Origin: Nothopassalora personata
Lineage: Eukaryota; Ascomycota; Dothideomycetes; Mycosphaerellales; Mycosphaerellaceae
Assembly: GCA_033816765.1 (NCBI GenBank)
Contig: CM066288.1
Location: forward strand, 3,658,001-3,722,000
Direction: 5' to 3'
DNA length: 64,000 nucleotides
In this document: in pieces, positions 12,762 through 23,902 of the stretch
Numbering within the stretch: position 1 is the first letter of the stretch
How the letters are laid out: every line of letters starts with the position of its first letter
Notes under the pieces: generated by a model
Seen by the model: only the letters and a program-made list of their open reading frames with translations
Database searches by the model: none
Told to the model about the DNA's origin: nothing
Program-made: the position numbers and the translations under genes

Positions 12762-14558
12762 ATGGCGCGTCCCAGCAAAACCCAGCACTTTACCATCTAC
12801 CAGGACGCCGGCATTCCGAGCCCCGACCCTCCGCACGATCCTTCGACGACGCAGCACGACGATGTATTCGACGACGACATAGAAGATGATGAGTCTGATA
12901 CTGTGGGCGGCTTCAGAGCACTCGAGGGCATCGATGAAGACGTTGAGCCCTCGAACATCGATCCGACCGATACCGAGCGAGAAGATGGACGCCGCGAATC
13001 TGCTGTCACTTCAACCTCAATATCATCACTGCCTGACTCGTCCAGCGAGACCGACCAGGACCATACTTCGCCGATACATACCGCATACAGTCCACAGATG
13101 ATCAAACCTTCATTTCGCAGACCAGAATCTGTCAGACGCTTGCAGAGGAGCTCGCCCAGCGCCTCATTCGAGCGAGGCCCGAGAAGGTCTGTCTTACACA
13201 CAGGATCCAGAGCTGGCACACCACGAAGCAACAGGGGCAGTCCTGCTGTGAAGAAGCGTTACGAAGAGCTGTTGGAGCCTGAGGAAGAGAAGAAAGCTTA
13301 TCCCCTGGTCTTGCTTCATGTCACTTTGTTGCCGGTACGCTTGCGCTGGAGCACGGAGAGCGTGCAAGAGCTGCTTCCAGACAGTCTACTCGAGAATTAT
13401 CGCCTCCTGCGGTCGAAAGTGTCTGAGACTATGGCTCAAAGAGGCATCCTCATACTCCATCCCAAGGACGATTACGAGCTACTCGAGGAACGTCTTCTTG
13501 AAGCTCTAGAACTCAAGGCCGAACGCATAACCAAATGTGGTCATTTCCGCGCTCAAGGATCGATCAGCTCGATATCCTCCAGCGAGGAGAGTACCGACTC
13601 TGCTATAGGCTCTAGTATAGCGAGCTCCAGTGCTGATTTCTGCAGCACGTGCCATCGTCAAGTCAAGGGAGCAGATTCTGGACACGGGCAAAAGTGGAAC
13701 ATCAAAGTCTACGCTGCTAACGGACTCATGCGCGCTTCTGCTTGGTCTGCCGCTTGGTCCGAAATGGAGCGGGTTGACGTCGAGATCTTACCCTGGATCA
13801 GTGATGATCTTCGCAGGACTCTAGATGCTAGGCTACAGGACGAGGAGCACGAAGAGCGGCAGAGAGCTGAGGACGGAGAGAAGCGTAAGGAGCGTGTCAG
13901 GGAATCGATCGAGCAGCAAGTCAGCAGCACCGAGCACAACAGCAGGAAGCTTGCCGAAGAGGGAGTCAAGCAGGGTCACTTGGAAAACCTGGAAGGGACG
14001 ATCTTCGAGCCAGAACCACTGCCTCTGGACGACCTGCCTCATATATATCCACGGAAAGACATCCCGCTGTCAGTCCTGCTGAAGAACTATCTGTACCTGC
14101 TTGCGCAAGACAAACGCAACATCGCCATCTTTGGCTTGGCTGTGCTAGCTTTATGGATGAGTCTTCGTACAGCGCTCATCACGACAGTGGCAGAGGGCCC
14201 GATGCTGCCGGCAATGTACGAGCCGAGCCATCAACGAAGCTGGACATCAGATGGGCCAGCGTTCGAAGTCGGTAGCAGCAGCATCGTTGCGGAGCCAATG
14301 TCGACTACTACCGCGTTTGAACCGACCGAACTGCCGACGACTGTTTCTGAAAAGACGATGGAGCATGTAGAAGAGGTAGCTCACGAAGTCCTTGACCAAG
14401 AGGAGGGACCTGTCGAGCTAGAGGCGATCGAGGCCAACGACATTGTCCAGATGGAGCCTGCTCCTCTAACGCAGGAGACATACGGCAATGACGAGAACGG
14501 AAAGTGCGAGAATCCAGCCTCGACCGTTTCGTTGTTCGGTTGCGAGGACCGCAGCTGA
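12762..14558 (+). CDS. disordered protein with one transmembrane segment
   Basis: A single-exon protein of 598 residues. The N-terminal 180 residues are acidic and Ser-rich. A conserved-looking globular block (about 180-260) begins KAYPLVLLHVTLLPVRLRW. Around 290-350 there is a CxxC pair (FCSTCHRQV) followed by a Trp-rich segment. A charged coiled coil spans about 355-400, and one hydrophobic helix (FGLAVLALWMSLRTAL) lies near 460, followed by an acidic tail. The arrangement suggests a tail-anchored or single-pass membrane protein with most of its mass on one side. I vaguely recall similar fungal proteins annotated as 'pathway-specific nitrogen regulator', but the sequence shows no DNA-binding domain to support that. 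Confidence 0.75.
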   Translation: MARPSKTQHFTIYQDAGIPSPDPPHDPSTTQHDDVFDDDIEDDESDTVGGFRALEGIDEDVEPSNIDPTDTEREDGRRESAVTSTSISSLPDSSSETDQDHTSPIHTAYSPQMIKPSFRRPESVRRLQRSSPSASFERGPRRSVLHTGSRAGTPRSNRGSPAVKKRYEELLEPEEEKKAYPLVLLHVTLLPVRLRWSTESVQELLPDSLLENYRLLRSKVSETMAQRGILILHPKDDYELLEERLLEALELKAERITKCGHFRAQGSISSISSSEESTDSAIGSSIASSSADFCSTCHRQVKGADSGHGQKWNIKVYAANGLMRASAWSAAWSEMERVDVEILPWISDDLRRTLDARLQDEEHEERQRAEDGEKRKERVRESIEQQVSSTEHNSRKLAEEGVKQGHLENLEGTIFEPEPLPLDDLPHIYPRKDIPLSVLLKNYLYLLAQDKRNIAIFGLAVLALWMSLRTALITTVAEGPMLPAMYEPSHQRSWTSDGPAFEVGSSSIVAEPMSTTTAFEPTELPTTVSEKTMEHVEEVAHEVLDQEEGPVELEAIEANDIVQMEPAPLTQETYGNDENGKCENPASTVSLFGCEDRS

Positions 14559-15574
14559 GATGTGACGACGATGGTTTGAAAAGAGCCAGATGATGAGCGT
14601 TGAGCGTGTACGTAGTGCTGTCGTTCAGCGAGGTGTCTGGAGTTGGATAATGCAGGAGCCATGGTGATGCAGGCCATCAATGACATACATTCCAATCGTT
14701 CCATTGATTGGTGCTCCGTCTACTGTACGCCTCATAGGCGCCGCGTTGACATGCTCTGATTATAATGCTTGTTGAAATGCTCGAAAATAGCCATACCAGG
14801 CTTCTTCGAGTCACACGCACAGATCTTCCCAGGCCACTTTTGTGGCAGCATGTTACACAACGTAGATCGTCTTGCTCAATGCTCCTAGCCGGGCGGTTGT
14901 AGTGTTCGCTGCTTTGCGTGAGTCTTGATGATTGTGAGCAAGTGATGATGCAGATCCTGTATGCCGACATGCCTCAGGACATCATCATCGTCGTCGACGC
15001 GAGCTTTAGACAGACTTTGCGTTTCTCTTTCGCGTTGAAGGCTGGGGATTTATGTACCGGGTCTTGAAGCTAGACCATGCTTGGCATCAGACCGCGGAAA
15101 CGATGTTGTTCTTCTGTTCCCGCTATACGTTGGGCAACGGAGTATATGAAACAGAGAGAGCATCACTGCGAAGATTCGCTGTCATATTGGGCAATTGGCC
15201 TCATGTTTGTTGTAGAAGAGTGAACGAGGGGAAGCATTGTGTCAAACGGCTCGGGCCCGCTCTCAGAACACGCTAACGCTAACACATCTACTACGCGCTT
15301 TCGACATTGACATTGCAACTTCCGGTTCTTGCATTCCTGGCCGGCTCACAGCGACCTGTTCTTCGTTCTTTTGCATCGGTATCCTTTCCTGTACAATGAA
15401 CCACCACCACCACTAACCATCAGTCACTCCCTACAGCCTGCAGAGCTGCAATTACGCGCTGGCGTTAAGGACTGCAGCCAACGTCAACCGTGCCAGTGCC
15501 AGCTGCAGCACACCGACACGACGACGTGCTCAGCCGCCAGCATCGCGTCCGATACTCGACAGTCTGCATACACC
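14559..15574. other. intergenic region and 5' leader of the FHA gene
   Basis: This 1 kb interval separates two plus-strand genes. It holds the 3' region of the TM protein and the promoter and leader of the FHA protein. The frame of the FHA gene stays open upstream to 15329, but the residues before the chosen ATG look like untranslated sequence. A TTTCGCG element is listed separately. Confidence 0.5.
15028..15034 (-). promoter_or_regulatory. SBF/E2F-like element
   Basis: TTTCGCG (CGCGAAA on the minus strand) matches the SCB/E2F-type core. It lies about 550 bp upstream of the ATG of a Tos4-like FHA gene. Yeast TOS4 is a G1/S target of SBF, so the site may be meaningful, though a 7 bp match alone is weak. 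Confidence 0.3.
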
Positions 15575-17161
15575 ATGGACGCCCTACCAGGATCTGACAA
15601 AACGGCACTGCCGTCAACAGAAACAACACATACAGCACCGCGTCGACCGTCTCTGCTGCCCGCGTTCGAACCACTCTCGTCCTCGCCCGGCCTCCCACGA
15701 GCGACCAAACGCAAATTCGACGAGACATTAGACGACCGCAGGTACTATCCTACACCAGTACCTACCTCATCGACTGGTATCTTACCCTCCTCGCCGCCTT
15801 CGCGTTCGACGCGTCCGGGATTGAAGCGGACAGTTTCAGTGCTCTCCGAACGCGCTCCTCTTGGCGACGTACCATCTCTTGACCTCCCAGCCAATGGCGA
15901 ACCAATACTTATGGGACGTTCGAGTAACTCTTCCGACTATCAGCTGTCTGCCAACCGCCATATATCACGCGTCCACGTGCGGGCTTCATATTTTGCACCT
16001 GACAATGCGTATCCGAACGGCAAAGTAGAGGTCGAGTGTATGGGATGGAATGGAGCAAAGGTACACTGCCGTGGAGAGATCACCGAGTTGGCGAAAGGAC
16101 AGATTTTCGAGTCGGGCCAGCCGATGGCACAGATTATCGTCGATGTGCAAGACACGCGTGTGATGCTCGTGTGGCCGAAGGATGAGGCAAGCGACCACAC
16201 GTCGATCGAACTGAGATCACCATGGGCACAGGACTCGCCGTCTAAACGTCAATCTGTGTCAGCACCTCAATTTGCGTCGAGTCCTCCGCCAATGTTACCA
16301 CCGCGTCTTGCATCGCCAGTCTCGCCAAGTCCAGGACTCAACGGCCTCAACTTCGGCACCCCATTCCCTTCGACCTTCCGTGCTGACTCTGCACCTGTGA
16401 AGGTCTACGAAGACCACAACTCTGACGAAGACTCACCTCATGATACAACACCCGAGCCAACATGTGCTGGCGAGACTACGCCAAAATGCTCGATGTTGCC
16501 CAGGAAGGACGAGTCGTTCTTGGAGTCTCGTGCCACGCTTGCATCCGAGCAGGATGAGTTCTCTGACCACAACGAGGAGAACGACCCGATCGTGCACTCT
16601 TTCGGACCGTTTGGCGACAACATCATGTCACGGTTCCAATCGTTCCAGTCAACCTCGCCGGAGCGAAAGCGTAAGCCGCTCAAATCGTCCCTCAACTCTC
16701 CAGGGCGTAGCGTAACTGCACAGCAGTACAGCGCTAGTCCAGTCAAGAACCACGTCATCAACCAGCTCGCCTTCTCGCGTGTGCATGCTCTGCCGTTGTC
16801 GACGATCCACAGTAACCTCCCAGCCGAGCTTCGTGGTGCCATGGCAAAGCCATCAGACAATGAGAATCGAAACGTGATGACTTCTTCCGAACTGAAGACC
16901 ATCCTTGACAGCATTCCCTGCGTTGGCGAAATCAGCCGCGAGGGCAAGGACGCTGCCGGCAAACTGCTAGAGAGCGAGTTCTATTATGTGCCAGAGATGG
17001 ACACTGACAGCAATCGCCGAGAAACAGTCACCCAAAGCTTGGGCAAGACCAGTATTCGTGCTGCCAGGAAGCAGCATAAGGTATGTAATGTCCGTGATCT
17101 TGACGACCTTCACATGTTGACCATCCTCTAGCAATACTACTGGAAGCGACCTCGTTACTGA
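15575..17161 (+). CDS. FHA-domain protein, Tos4-like
   Basis: Two exons, 15575-17080 and 17132-17161, give 511 residues. The 51 nt intron begins GTATGT, and the last exon encodes QYYWKRPRY. The first 95 residues are disordered and Ser/Pro-rich. An FHA fold spans about 100-210 with its hallmark residues: ILMGRSSNSS, then RHISRVHVRA (Ser-x-x-His), then GWNGAKV. FHA domains bind phosphothreonine. Yeast Tos4/Plm2 are chromatin-associated, cell-cycle-regulated FHA proteins of similar layout. The C-terminal half is disordered, with SP/TP sites suggesting CDK regulation. The start is the ATG before DALPGSD; the open frame extends 82 codons further upstream but without protein-like content. The Tos4 link is by architecture only. 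Confidence 0.8.
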
Positions 17162-17768
17162 GCGCATCCATCCATAGCGCAGATCAGCGCATCGCATCCT
17201 TTCTGCTTCGTTGTCAATTTCGATTCCCCTGCATAGCGACAAAGTTGGGTATGGACCAACGACCGCAATTAGCGTGTCCTGCACTTTGATGGAGGCTATG
17301 TGGCGTCGATGGCGTGGAATATTTGCTGTTCGATTTCATAGCTGCGGCGGTGAGAGTGTATGTTTTGCAGTTGTGGGCGCCGACATGCGCAAGGCGGAGT
17401 CGTCGGATCGAAAAGGGTCAAACACTCCGTGCGCATAGTCGCATTGCACGATTATGGCGGAACTCATGATGAGGATGTGGGAATACAGGGCAGAACGAGA
17501 TGTGTGAATGTTGCTTTGATGAGCCTTCCTTTCTCGTTCGCCAATCGCAATCTAACTGTCGCATGATCCTTGTCCCATGTCGATTTCGAAGGGTGACGTA
17601 GTCGTACGCGGGGCAGTCGCGGCAGTCGCGGGGCAGGTGCGATCCGCCATCCGCTAGCGTTCCAGATCTTGGTAGCCAATGAACAGGAAGCGACTTGGTA
17701 TCCCAGGCGCCATCATTGATTACCCTCATTGCACGAATCTGACCATCACCTGTCTACCCTCAAGAATA
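17162..17768. other. intergenic, nothing recognised
   Basis: This 0.6 kb interval between two plus-strand genes contains the promoter of the thioesterase gene. A short imperfect GC-rich repeat (GCGGCAGTCGCGG-like) lies around 17605-17640. The open frames overlap on both strands and have no family. Confidence 0.45.
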
Positions 17769-18815
17769 ATGCGCGTCCTAGCATTACCAGCAGCGCTCTC
17801 CCTTATCGCTCTTACGTCTGCGCTGCCATCGATAACGTCCGATAACAAGCCACTGCCTCTGCTCATCTGGCATGGCCTGGGCGACCGTTACGATGCAGAT
17901 GGCCTACGCTCTGTTGGGGACCTGGCGATGGAGATCAATCCAGGGACGCATGTCCACTACATCAGCCTTGACGAAGATGGGAACAACGACTCTCGGGCAA
18001 CATTCTTCGGCAATGTGACAGAGCAACTAACGCAGGTCTGTGAAGATCTCAGGAATAACCCCAAGCTCCTTGATAAACACGGGATCGTACGAGCAGATGC
18101 ACTGGGTTTCAGTCAGGGTGGTCAATTCCTCCGAGGTCTGCAGCAGCGTTGCGACGGTGTAAGCATCAGGAGTCTGGTGACATTCGGCAGTCAGCACAAT
18201 GGCATCGCGCAGTTCAAGGCTTGCGGGACTTGGGACTTTGTGTGCAAAGGCGCATTAGCACTGGCCAAGGGCAATGCGTGGACGGAATATGTACAAAGCC
18301 GAGTCGTGCCTGCGCAGTACTATCGTACGGTCGACGAGAATACAGGGCTGGCCAGCGATGAGTACCTAGAGCACAGCAACTTCTTGGCCGACATCAACAA
18401 TGAGCGGGAGGTCAAGAATGAGACGTATAAGCAGAGGATCGCGAGTTTGGAGAAGTTTGTGATGTTCATGTTTGAGGATGATACGACTGTCATTCCGAAG
18501 GAAAGTGGGTGGTTCGCAGAGGTCAACACGACAAGCGAGACTGTGCAGCCTCTGAAGGACAGGCAGATGTACAAGGAGGATTGGCTCGGCCTCAAGAAGC
18601 TGGACAACAAGGGCGGTCTTGTGTTTAACACCACTCCTGGCGATCACATGCAGCTCGGAGAGGACGTGTTGAAGGACACATTCAAGGAGTACTTTGGACC
18701 AGAGAAGGGCCTCCTCGAAGCTGTTCGCGAGCGCGCATGTGGCTCGCAGTCTATGTTCAAGTCGATCTGGAGGGTAATGCGGGGATCCTGGCAAGGCTTC
18801 AAGGCAGATCTGTGA
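17769..18815 (+). CDS. PPT1: palmitoyl-protein thioesterase
   Basis: A lysosomal/vacuolar hydrolase that removes palmitate from cysteines during protein turnover. One exon encodes 348 residues. The chosen ATG (17769) starts a typical signal peptide (RVLALPAALSLIALTSALP); a longer frame adds 30 residues that would bury it. An alpha/beta-hydrolase fold follows: LLIWHGLGDRY at about 35, the nucleophile Ser in LGFSQGGQFLRG at about 118, the acid in EDDTTVIPKESGWF at about 240, and the His in TPGDHMQLG at about 290. The catalytic triad is therefore complete. Several N-x-S/T sites fit a secreted or vacuolar enzyme. It looks intact. Confidence 0.93.
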   Translation: MRVLALPAALSLIALTSALPSITSDNKPLPLLIWHGLGDRYDADGLRSVGDLAMEINPGTHVHYISLDEDGNNDSRATFFGNVTEQLTQVCEDLRNNPKLLDKHGIVRADALGFSQGGQFLRGLQQRCDGVSIRSLVTFGSQHNGIAQFKACGTWDFVCKGALALAKGNAWTEYVQSRVVPAQYYRTVDENTGLASDEYLEHSNFLADINNEREVKNETYKQRIASLEKFVMFMFEDDTTVIPKESGWFAEVNTTSETVQPLKDRQMYKEDWLGLKKLDNKGGLVFNTTPGDHMQLGEDVLKDTFKEYFGPEKGLLEAVRERACGSQSMFKSIWRVMRGSWQGFKADL

Positions 18816-19132
18816 TTGTTGCGTCCCTCTTCGAATCGAGTGGACTGTTGAAGTATAGAACGAAATGTGCATCAAAACTAGTTCCATTCATGGTTTGCAT
18901 GGGGTCGTCGGAAGGTGGCTTAAGTGAATGCATGAACATGCAGGGGTCGTGCGTTGGCGCCTGCGGCCACTGCCCCGCTATAGTTTACCTCGACATCTTC
19001 CTCGAATAACATAAAACTTACAACCACCTTGCCTCCATCGCTATCGTCTTCTCGGCTCACCGCACCACCGCCTCTGATTTTCACGTGGGGACATTACCAA
19101 CGCCACGGCCACCACAGAAGACGAGCGCCAAA
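18816..19132. other. intergenic
   Basis: About 0.3 kb containing the 3' end of the thioesterase gene and the leader of the phosphatase gene. The 19029-19235 frame is a shadow of the next gene. Confidence 0.45.
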
Positions 19133-20020
19133 ATGGCGAACTACGGGACATCAGTCATGCCATATCAGAAAGCGGATAACTACACATTCAGAGTACCGAC
19201 ACCACCGCGCATTGTCGTGCCACCACCCGCTCTGAATGCCGACGCCGTGCCCGAGATCGCGATCCATGCACTGCGCAACGCGAGTTACAACTTCCTCTCA
19301 CGAGTCAACTACAGCAACCTCGTCCAGTCAAATGCCCCGCTCGAGTGGACCTACGAGCGTCGTCGCGAAGCGCAGACGATCCTGCCCTTCCTGTGCCTTG
19401 GACCCATGACGGCGGCGAAAGACGAGGTGTGGCTGAGGAATCAAGGCGTGACGATGCTGTTGGGTGTACGACAAAAGCACAGCTTCGAGAGCAAGCTCAT
19501 GAACGGCGCACTGAGGAAGGCGCGGGAGATGAACCTTGAACACTACACCGTGGACATTGCGAGCAATCAGGAACTGGCTTCGAGCTTCGACAGGACTACC
19601 GCCATGATCAACGACCACCTCCGACGAGTGCACGAGAAGACCAATGGCCAGCAGATGGGCAAGGTGCTTGTCTTCTGCGAGAGTGGGAATGAGCGTAGCG
19701 CGGGCGTCGTGGCAGCATTCGTGATGGAGACACACGAGGACGTCGACTACATCAAGGCCATGCAGCTTTGTCAAGCCCAGCGATTCTGCGTCAACTTTGA
19801 CGACAACATGAAAAGGCTGCTACAGGGCTATTGGGACATCTTGTGCGCTCGCAGGAGCGTCGCCGCAACTGCCGATACTTCCACGTCGAATGCTGTACCG
19901 ACCAAGGCGAAGAGGGGCCTGGAGCGAGATGACGAGGACGAGGATATGGATGTGGACCAGGACGATGCAGATCGCTTTGGTGGACGAACCTTCGCACCCT
20001 TCACGGATCAGACGACATAG
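19133..20020 (+). CDS. dual-specificity phosphatase-like protein (STYX-like)
   Basis: A single-exon protein of 295 residues (ATG at 19133; an ATG 16 codons upstream is possible). The phosphatase-like domain spans about 75-235: ILPFLCLGPMTAAKDE, then the general-acid region, then the signature VFCESGNERSAGVV. The Cys-x5-Arg loop is present, but the residue before Cys is Phe instead of the usual His. That should raise the cysteine pKa and may weaken catalysis, so it may act as a phospho-protein binder. The tail is acidic (DDEDEDMDVDQDD) after a basic KAKR stretch. The fold assignment is good; activity is unknown. Confidence 0.82.
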   Translation: MANYGTSVMPYQKADNYTFRVPTPPRIVVPPPALNADAVPEIAIHALRNASYNFLSRVNYSNLVQSNAPLEWTYERRREAQTILPFLCLGPMTAAKDEVWLRNQGVTMLLGVRQKHSFESKLMNGALRKAREMNLEHYTVDIASNQELASSFDRTTAMINDHLRRVHEKTNGQQMGKVLVFCESGNERSAGVVAAFVMETHEDVDYIKAMQLCQAQRFCVNFDDNMKRLLQGYWDILCARRSVAATADTSTSNAVPTKAKRGLERDDEDEDMDVDQDDADRFGGRTFAPFTDQTT

Positions 20021-20035
20021 AATGATAACGGCAGC

Positions 20036-20419
20036 ATGAGTGGGGTCGAACATTCACCGAGCGCCAACCTGAAGTCCAGCAGACCTAATCCCAGCCAAAG
20101 TACGAAGGACCTCGACGCAGCGCATTCACTGCTACAACTTTTTCAGCCAGCCTCGAGACCAAATATCAGTCGCACTATCCCAGCACCAATACCGTCCAGC
20201 ATTCCTTCCACCAAATACAACGGATTCGCTTCCCGCGAGGAGGAACTGTGGTACGTCAGTAAAAGGAAGCTGTGCGACTGGGATCCATTTTTCAGCCGAC
20301 TAGTTTCCATACTGTGGCTCGGACACAAAGTCCGCGACCCGACCAAGTCTGAAGACTTTGGGAAGATCTCCTTCAAGAACGGGGCGTTAACAAGAGATCA
20401 GTACATCCTTCTGACTTAG
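20036..20419 (+). CDS. small hypothetical protein, doubtful
   Basis: A 127-codon frame opening 16 bp after the stop of the phosphatase gene on the same strand. The first 60 residues are Ser/Pro-rich. The second half (EELWYVSKRKLCDWDP, then WLGHKVRDP) is richer in Trp and charged residues and looks more protein-like. No domain was recognised. The tiny gap means it could be 3' untranslated sequence of the upstream gene, the second cistron of one transcript, or a chance frame. Confidence 0.33.
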   Translation: MSGVEHSPSANLKSSRPNPSQSTKDLDAAHSLLQLFQPASRPNISRTIPAPIPSSIPSTKYNGFASREEELWYVSKRKLCDWDPFFSRLVSILWLGHKVRDPTKSEDFGKISFKNGALTRDQYILLT

Positions 20420-20662
20420 CGAAGGTGTTTTTGGGCGTTTATTATTCGGGTGGGGACAGGTCCTTACGATACCCATTTGCTTATGGAGAGCATCGACTCA
20501 ATGAGACGCATATCTTGGGCGTTGGAGCAGAGTATAGTAGAGCAGTAGATTTAATGCACAGAAACTGCCATAGATGATGCATATTTTTTCTTCCCTGATC
20601 TGCTAATTGCAGGAGCTGATCCCGAGGGTAACGACGTCTACCGCATCAAATGTACTATCACC

Positions 20663-22426
20663 TCAGCGGGTGCTACCCGACAGTAATGCTGCAACCTCTT
20701 TCGCAATTGGGCCATGTACCTTGCACTCGATAACCTTCGCCTTCGCATCCAGTGCTCTGCACAAATCGAACAGTTCACCTTCCTCCGGAGCACAATACAC
20801 AAGGTATGCGAATGCCAGCAACAGCGCTTTCTGAGCATCAACATTGTTCTCGTCCGTTAGAGTCTCCAAGATCGAAGCTGCAAGCTCAACTTGCTCGCTC
20901 TCGGCTAAAGCATCTTGCCCTTCTTCACGACGGACTCGATAATTGGCTGTCGCCAGGTTGAAAGCCAAGGACGCGGCTGCTACCCGCGTCGTAGGGTGCG
21001 TTTCGTCAAGCAGTGATGAAGTGATGAGCTGGATAAGCAGTGCTATTGAGTCGTCATCCGAGTTGAAAAGCTCCTGCGCATAGAGTGGAGAGGAGAAAGT
21101 GTTGCAGGCGAGGTGGATTGTGACCAGGCGGAGGTTGTGAGGACATTCTTCGAGGTGGTTGACGTGGTTGATGAGTGCGGACACTGTCTTTGGTGCGTGC
21201 TCTTCGGCGAAGAAGCCGCTTACTCGTGGATCGACCATGGCGCATCGAAGGAGATCGACGGCTGCGAAGCGGAGTTGGATGGGGAGCTTGAAGACTAGGG
21301 ATCGGAATGTCTTGGAGATGTCTTGGAGATCTGGCAGGGGTGCGTTCCTTGGGTCTTCGCTTCGCTTCTCTACGAAGGAACGAAGGGCGATGATGTCTTT
21401 CTCTGATGCAGCGGAACCGAGCTTGGCGATCAGCTTGTCAAAAGGCGGGACCTTTGCGTATGTGACTGGCTTCATGGAGCCATATTGGAGCGTAGGTACA
21501 TTGATCGTAAGGTGGCGGTGGGGTGGAAAGGTCTGCTGGATGAGACGCTCCACATTCGCTTTCAACAGGTTTGGGTCGGCTCCAGTCCACTCATCCTGCT
21601 TGGCTCCTTTGCAGAAGGTCATGAAAGTAGGCGTCGCCCGTATTAAGTACTTCGAAGCAATCTCGTGCGCAGCGCTGATATCGACTTTGATGAATAGTGC
21701 TTGAGGATATTCCTCGGCTAGGCTGTCGAACATCGGATAAGCCATTCTGCAAGGGGCACAGGTCGCCGAGGTGAAGAAGATGGTTGTGCAAGTATCACAG
21801 GCTGCAGCCATTCTTTCTTGTAGTGCCTCAGGACTTGTCAGATTGACCACCTTCCCATTCAGACTGGTCGTTGCATGCTTGCCGCCGTTCGTGTGCGAGA
21901 CAGAACCATTTATGACGGGCGCCTTCGAGGCTGCTCTGGCTGACTGTGCAGCTGGCCTACTCTGCTGCGGAACTTCGGCCTGAGTGACTGACCGCATACT
22001 CGCATCCAGTTGTGGTCTCAGCATCTGGCCAAAAGGTGTGTCGAGCACTTTCTTCGGAAGGCTAGTGATATGATCAGGTATGCCCTTCCCGACTAAGAAA
22101 GTGGCAAAGTCGTTGGTGAAGTTATTGCAATTGTGAGCGAATAGGTCGTAGCTCTCTGGTGTGTAGATCTCTTTCAGACTTTCTAAATAGTCCCAGATGG
22201 TCTCGGTCGGTAGCTCTGTGGTACCCATCGGTATTATCTCCATAGGTTGTCCATGATGTGTTTTGCCTGGGTAGCAGGTCTGCACGCCTGCGCCGAAGAA
22301 GTATTCTATGCCGTCGAAAACCAGGGATGTATGATAGACGGCATCGATCTGTATACCTAGGTATTGCTGAGACATCATTCTTGCCATGCCTCGGGTCAGA
22401 TCGTAGACATAGAGCTGCACCTCCAT
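20663..22426 (-). CDS. PPPDE peptidase - thioredoxin - PUL fusion protein
   Basis: One exon of 587 residues with three domains. The PPPDE/DeSI-type papain-like domain (about 1-150) has catalytic His32 in VYHTSLVF and Cys100 in FAHNCNNFTNDF. DeSI enzymes remove SUMO or ubiquitin from substrates. A thioredoxin-like domain (about 210-320) carries CAPC in SATCAPCRMAYPMF. A C-terminal PUL domain (about 340-585, helical armadillo-like) is known from PLAA/Doa1 to bind Cdc48/p97. The start is the ATG of MEVQLYVYDL, where the PPPDE domain begins; 77 more codons are open upstream but look non-coding. The role inferred is ubiquitin/SUMO processing near Cdc48, possibly redox-sensitive. Domain calls are strong; substrates are unknown. 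Confidence 0.9.
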   Translation of the reverse strand: MEVQLYVYDLTRGMARMMSQQYLGIQIDAVYHTSLVFDGIEYFFGAGVQTCYPGKTHHGQPMEIIPMGTTELPTETIWDYLESLKEIYTPESYDLFAHNCNNFTNDFATFLVGKGIPDHITSLPKKVLDTPFGQMLRPQLDASMRSVTQAEVPQQSRPAAQSARAASKAPVINGSVSHTNGGKHATTSLNGKVVNLTSPEALQERMAAACDTCTTIFFTSATCAPCRMAYPMFDSLAEEYPQALFIKVDISAAHEIASKYLIRATPTFMTFCKGAKQDEWTGADPNLLKANVERLIQQTFPPHRHLTINVPTLQYGSMKPVTYAKVPPFDKLIAKLGSAASEKDIIALRSFVEKRSEDPRNAPLPDLQDISKTFRSLVFKLPIQLRFAAVDLLRCAMVDPRVSGFFAEEHAPKTVSALINHVNHLEECPHNLRLVTIHLACNTFSSPLYAQELFNSDDDSIALLIQLITSSLLDETHPTTRVAAASLAFNLATANYRVRREEGQDALAESEQVELAASILETLTDENNVDAQKALLLAFAYLVYCAPEEGELFDLCRALDAKAKVIECKVHGPIAKEVAALLSGSTR

Positions 22427-23902
22427 CTTGATTGACGGAGTGGCGAAGCGAAGGGAATATTGTAGATATGTGACTTGCCCACTTCGCCTGGGGGAAGTCA
22501 GAGCGACAACTGTGTTCTCGCGGTCTCCGATAGGAATGATCAAAGATGTTCGTTGCTGAGAGGCGTGGATAAAATATGATTGTATGGAAGAGACGAGAAT
22601 CAGGCATCTAAGGTCGACGCGCTGCTGACGCCACCTGCGCCACAAATTTCGCTGCACATGTCTGTCAAAAGGTGACGATTGAACTTACTATGCTCCACCC
22701 GCACGAACAGTTGGTAGATTGTCTTCTGGCTCAAGCTTTCCAACCTCTTCTCTTGCCATCGTTGACTTGCCCCAAAAATCACCTCCATTTACAGGACTCC
22801 CGGAACAAAGCCGAGACATCACAGAGTGCGAATGAAGCATACCCCTATACTGATAGATATAATCTGATATTGCGTGCATTCGACCACATACCCTAGCCAT
22901 TCTCCGGCGGCTCCCTCCTTCTTCCTCCCACCGCCTCACCAGTCCAGTGCAGGTTCGCCGTTCCGAGGTGCTGCGCTCTGATAGTGCCTCGCTTGACGCA
23001 TTCGGCGACCTGGATATGCACGATATGTGTATAGTCAATTCATAAGTTAGAACGCCGGGACGCCCAATGGAGCAGCGCTGGATGTTGTTGACAGGAGGCC
23101 TGCTGCAACCCTGAGGGACGTAGTAGCCATATCCAAAGGAGGACTCCTTATTTACCACTCTCCTCTACCATAAAATCAAAGATGTCACCGCAACGCTCCC
23201 AGACAGTGTTTCCGTGCATCTGCGCCGCTGTAATCCCACGTGGCGCTGGTTCGCCACATAAGTGGCCTAATGGCACATCTTCCTCCGCCTGTGGTCTGCA
23301 CCACAAGCTGCGATAGTGCTTCGTCTTTCAAAGGGCATTTCGCAGGTCGCCTACGGTATATGGTATATGCTGTGTTTTATGGTTCGCATCGAGGCCATGC
23401 CTCGCGCGCCACCTTACCTACTGATGCATTTCTGCAACCCAGAGCAAGACCATCAGTCGTTATGTTCCCACATTCTTTCATCTCTGGTTCTTCAAGCATG
23501 TTGACCACCTCTTGCTCTAGCGCGTCACATGTCGACGTCGTGTTCTTCCTTCATGATCGCTGTCGCAGCCATCGTGCACAACAGCGTAGCCCGCGCAGAT
23601 TGTCATGTCCTAGATTGTCGAGGATGAAGCTCTGCGCGGCGAAAGCTCGAGCTCCCGCGTGATGACGATGCTCCCGCGCAGGCATCACGCGCGTGTTGTG
23701 TGGCACCCAAGACCAAGACCCCTTAGTGGTAGACGAACATTGTTCAACAACCACGTCTCTCATACGACCAGGCTCTTACATTTCGAGATCACAGTATCGT
23801 TCACCTGGTCCTTGGCTACCGAAGCTCGGACCATATCAACGTTTTAGCGATGCGATAACAACTTGGACGTCGACCCGAAACTTCACAAGACCAGCAGCGG
23901 CC
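22427..23902. other. divergent promoter region, no gene recognised
   Basis: A 1.5 kb interval between divergent genes (PPPDE protein leftward, TMEM184 protein rightward). Open frames of 60-190 codons overlap on both strands and contain no domains. No repeat or RNA gene was seen. Confidence 0.45.
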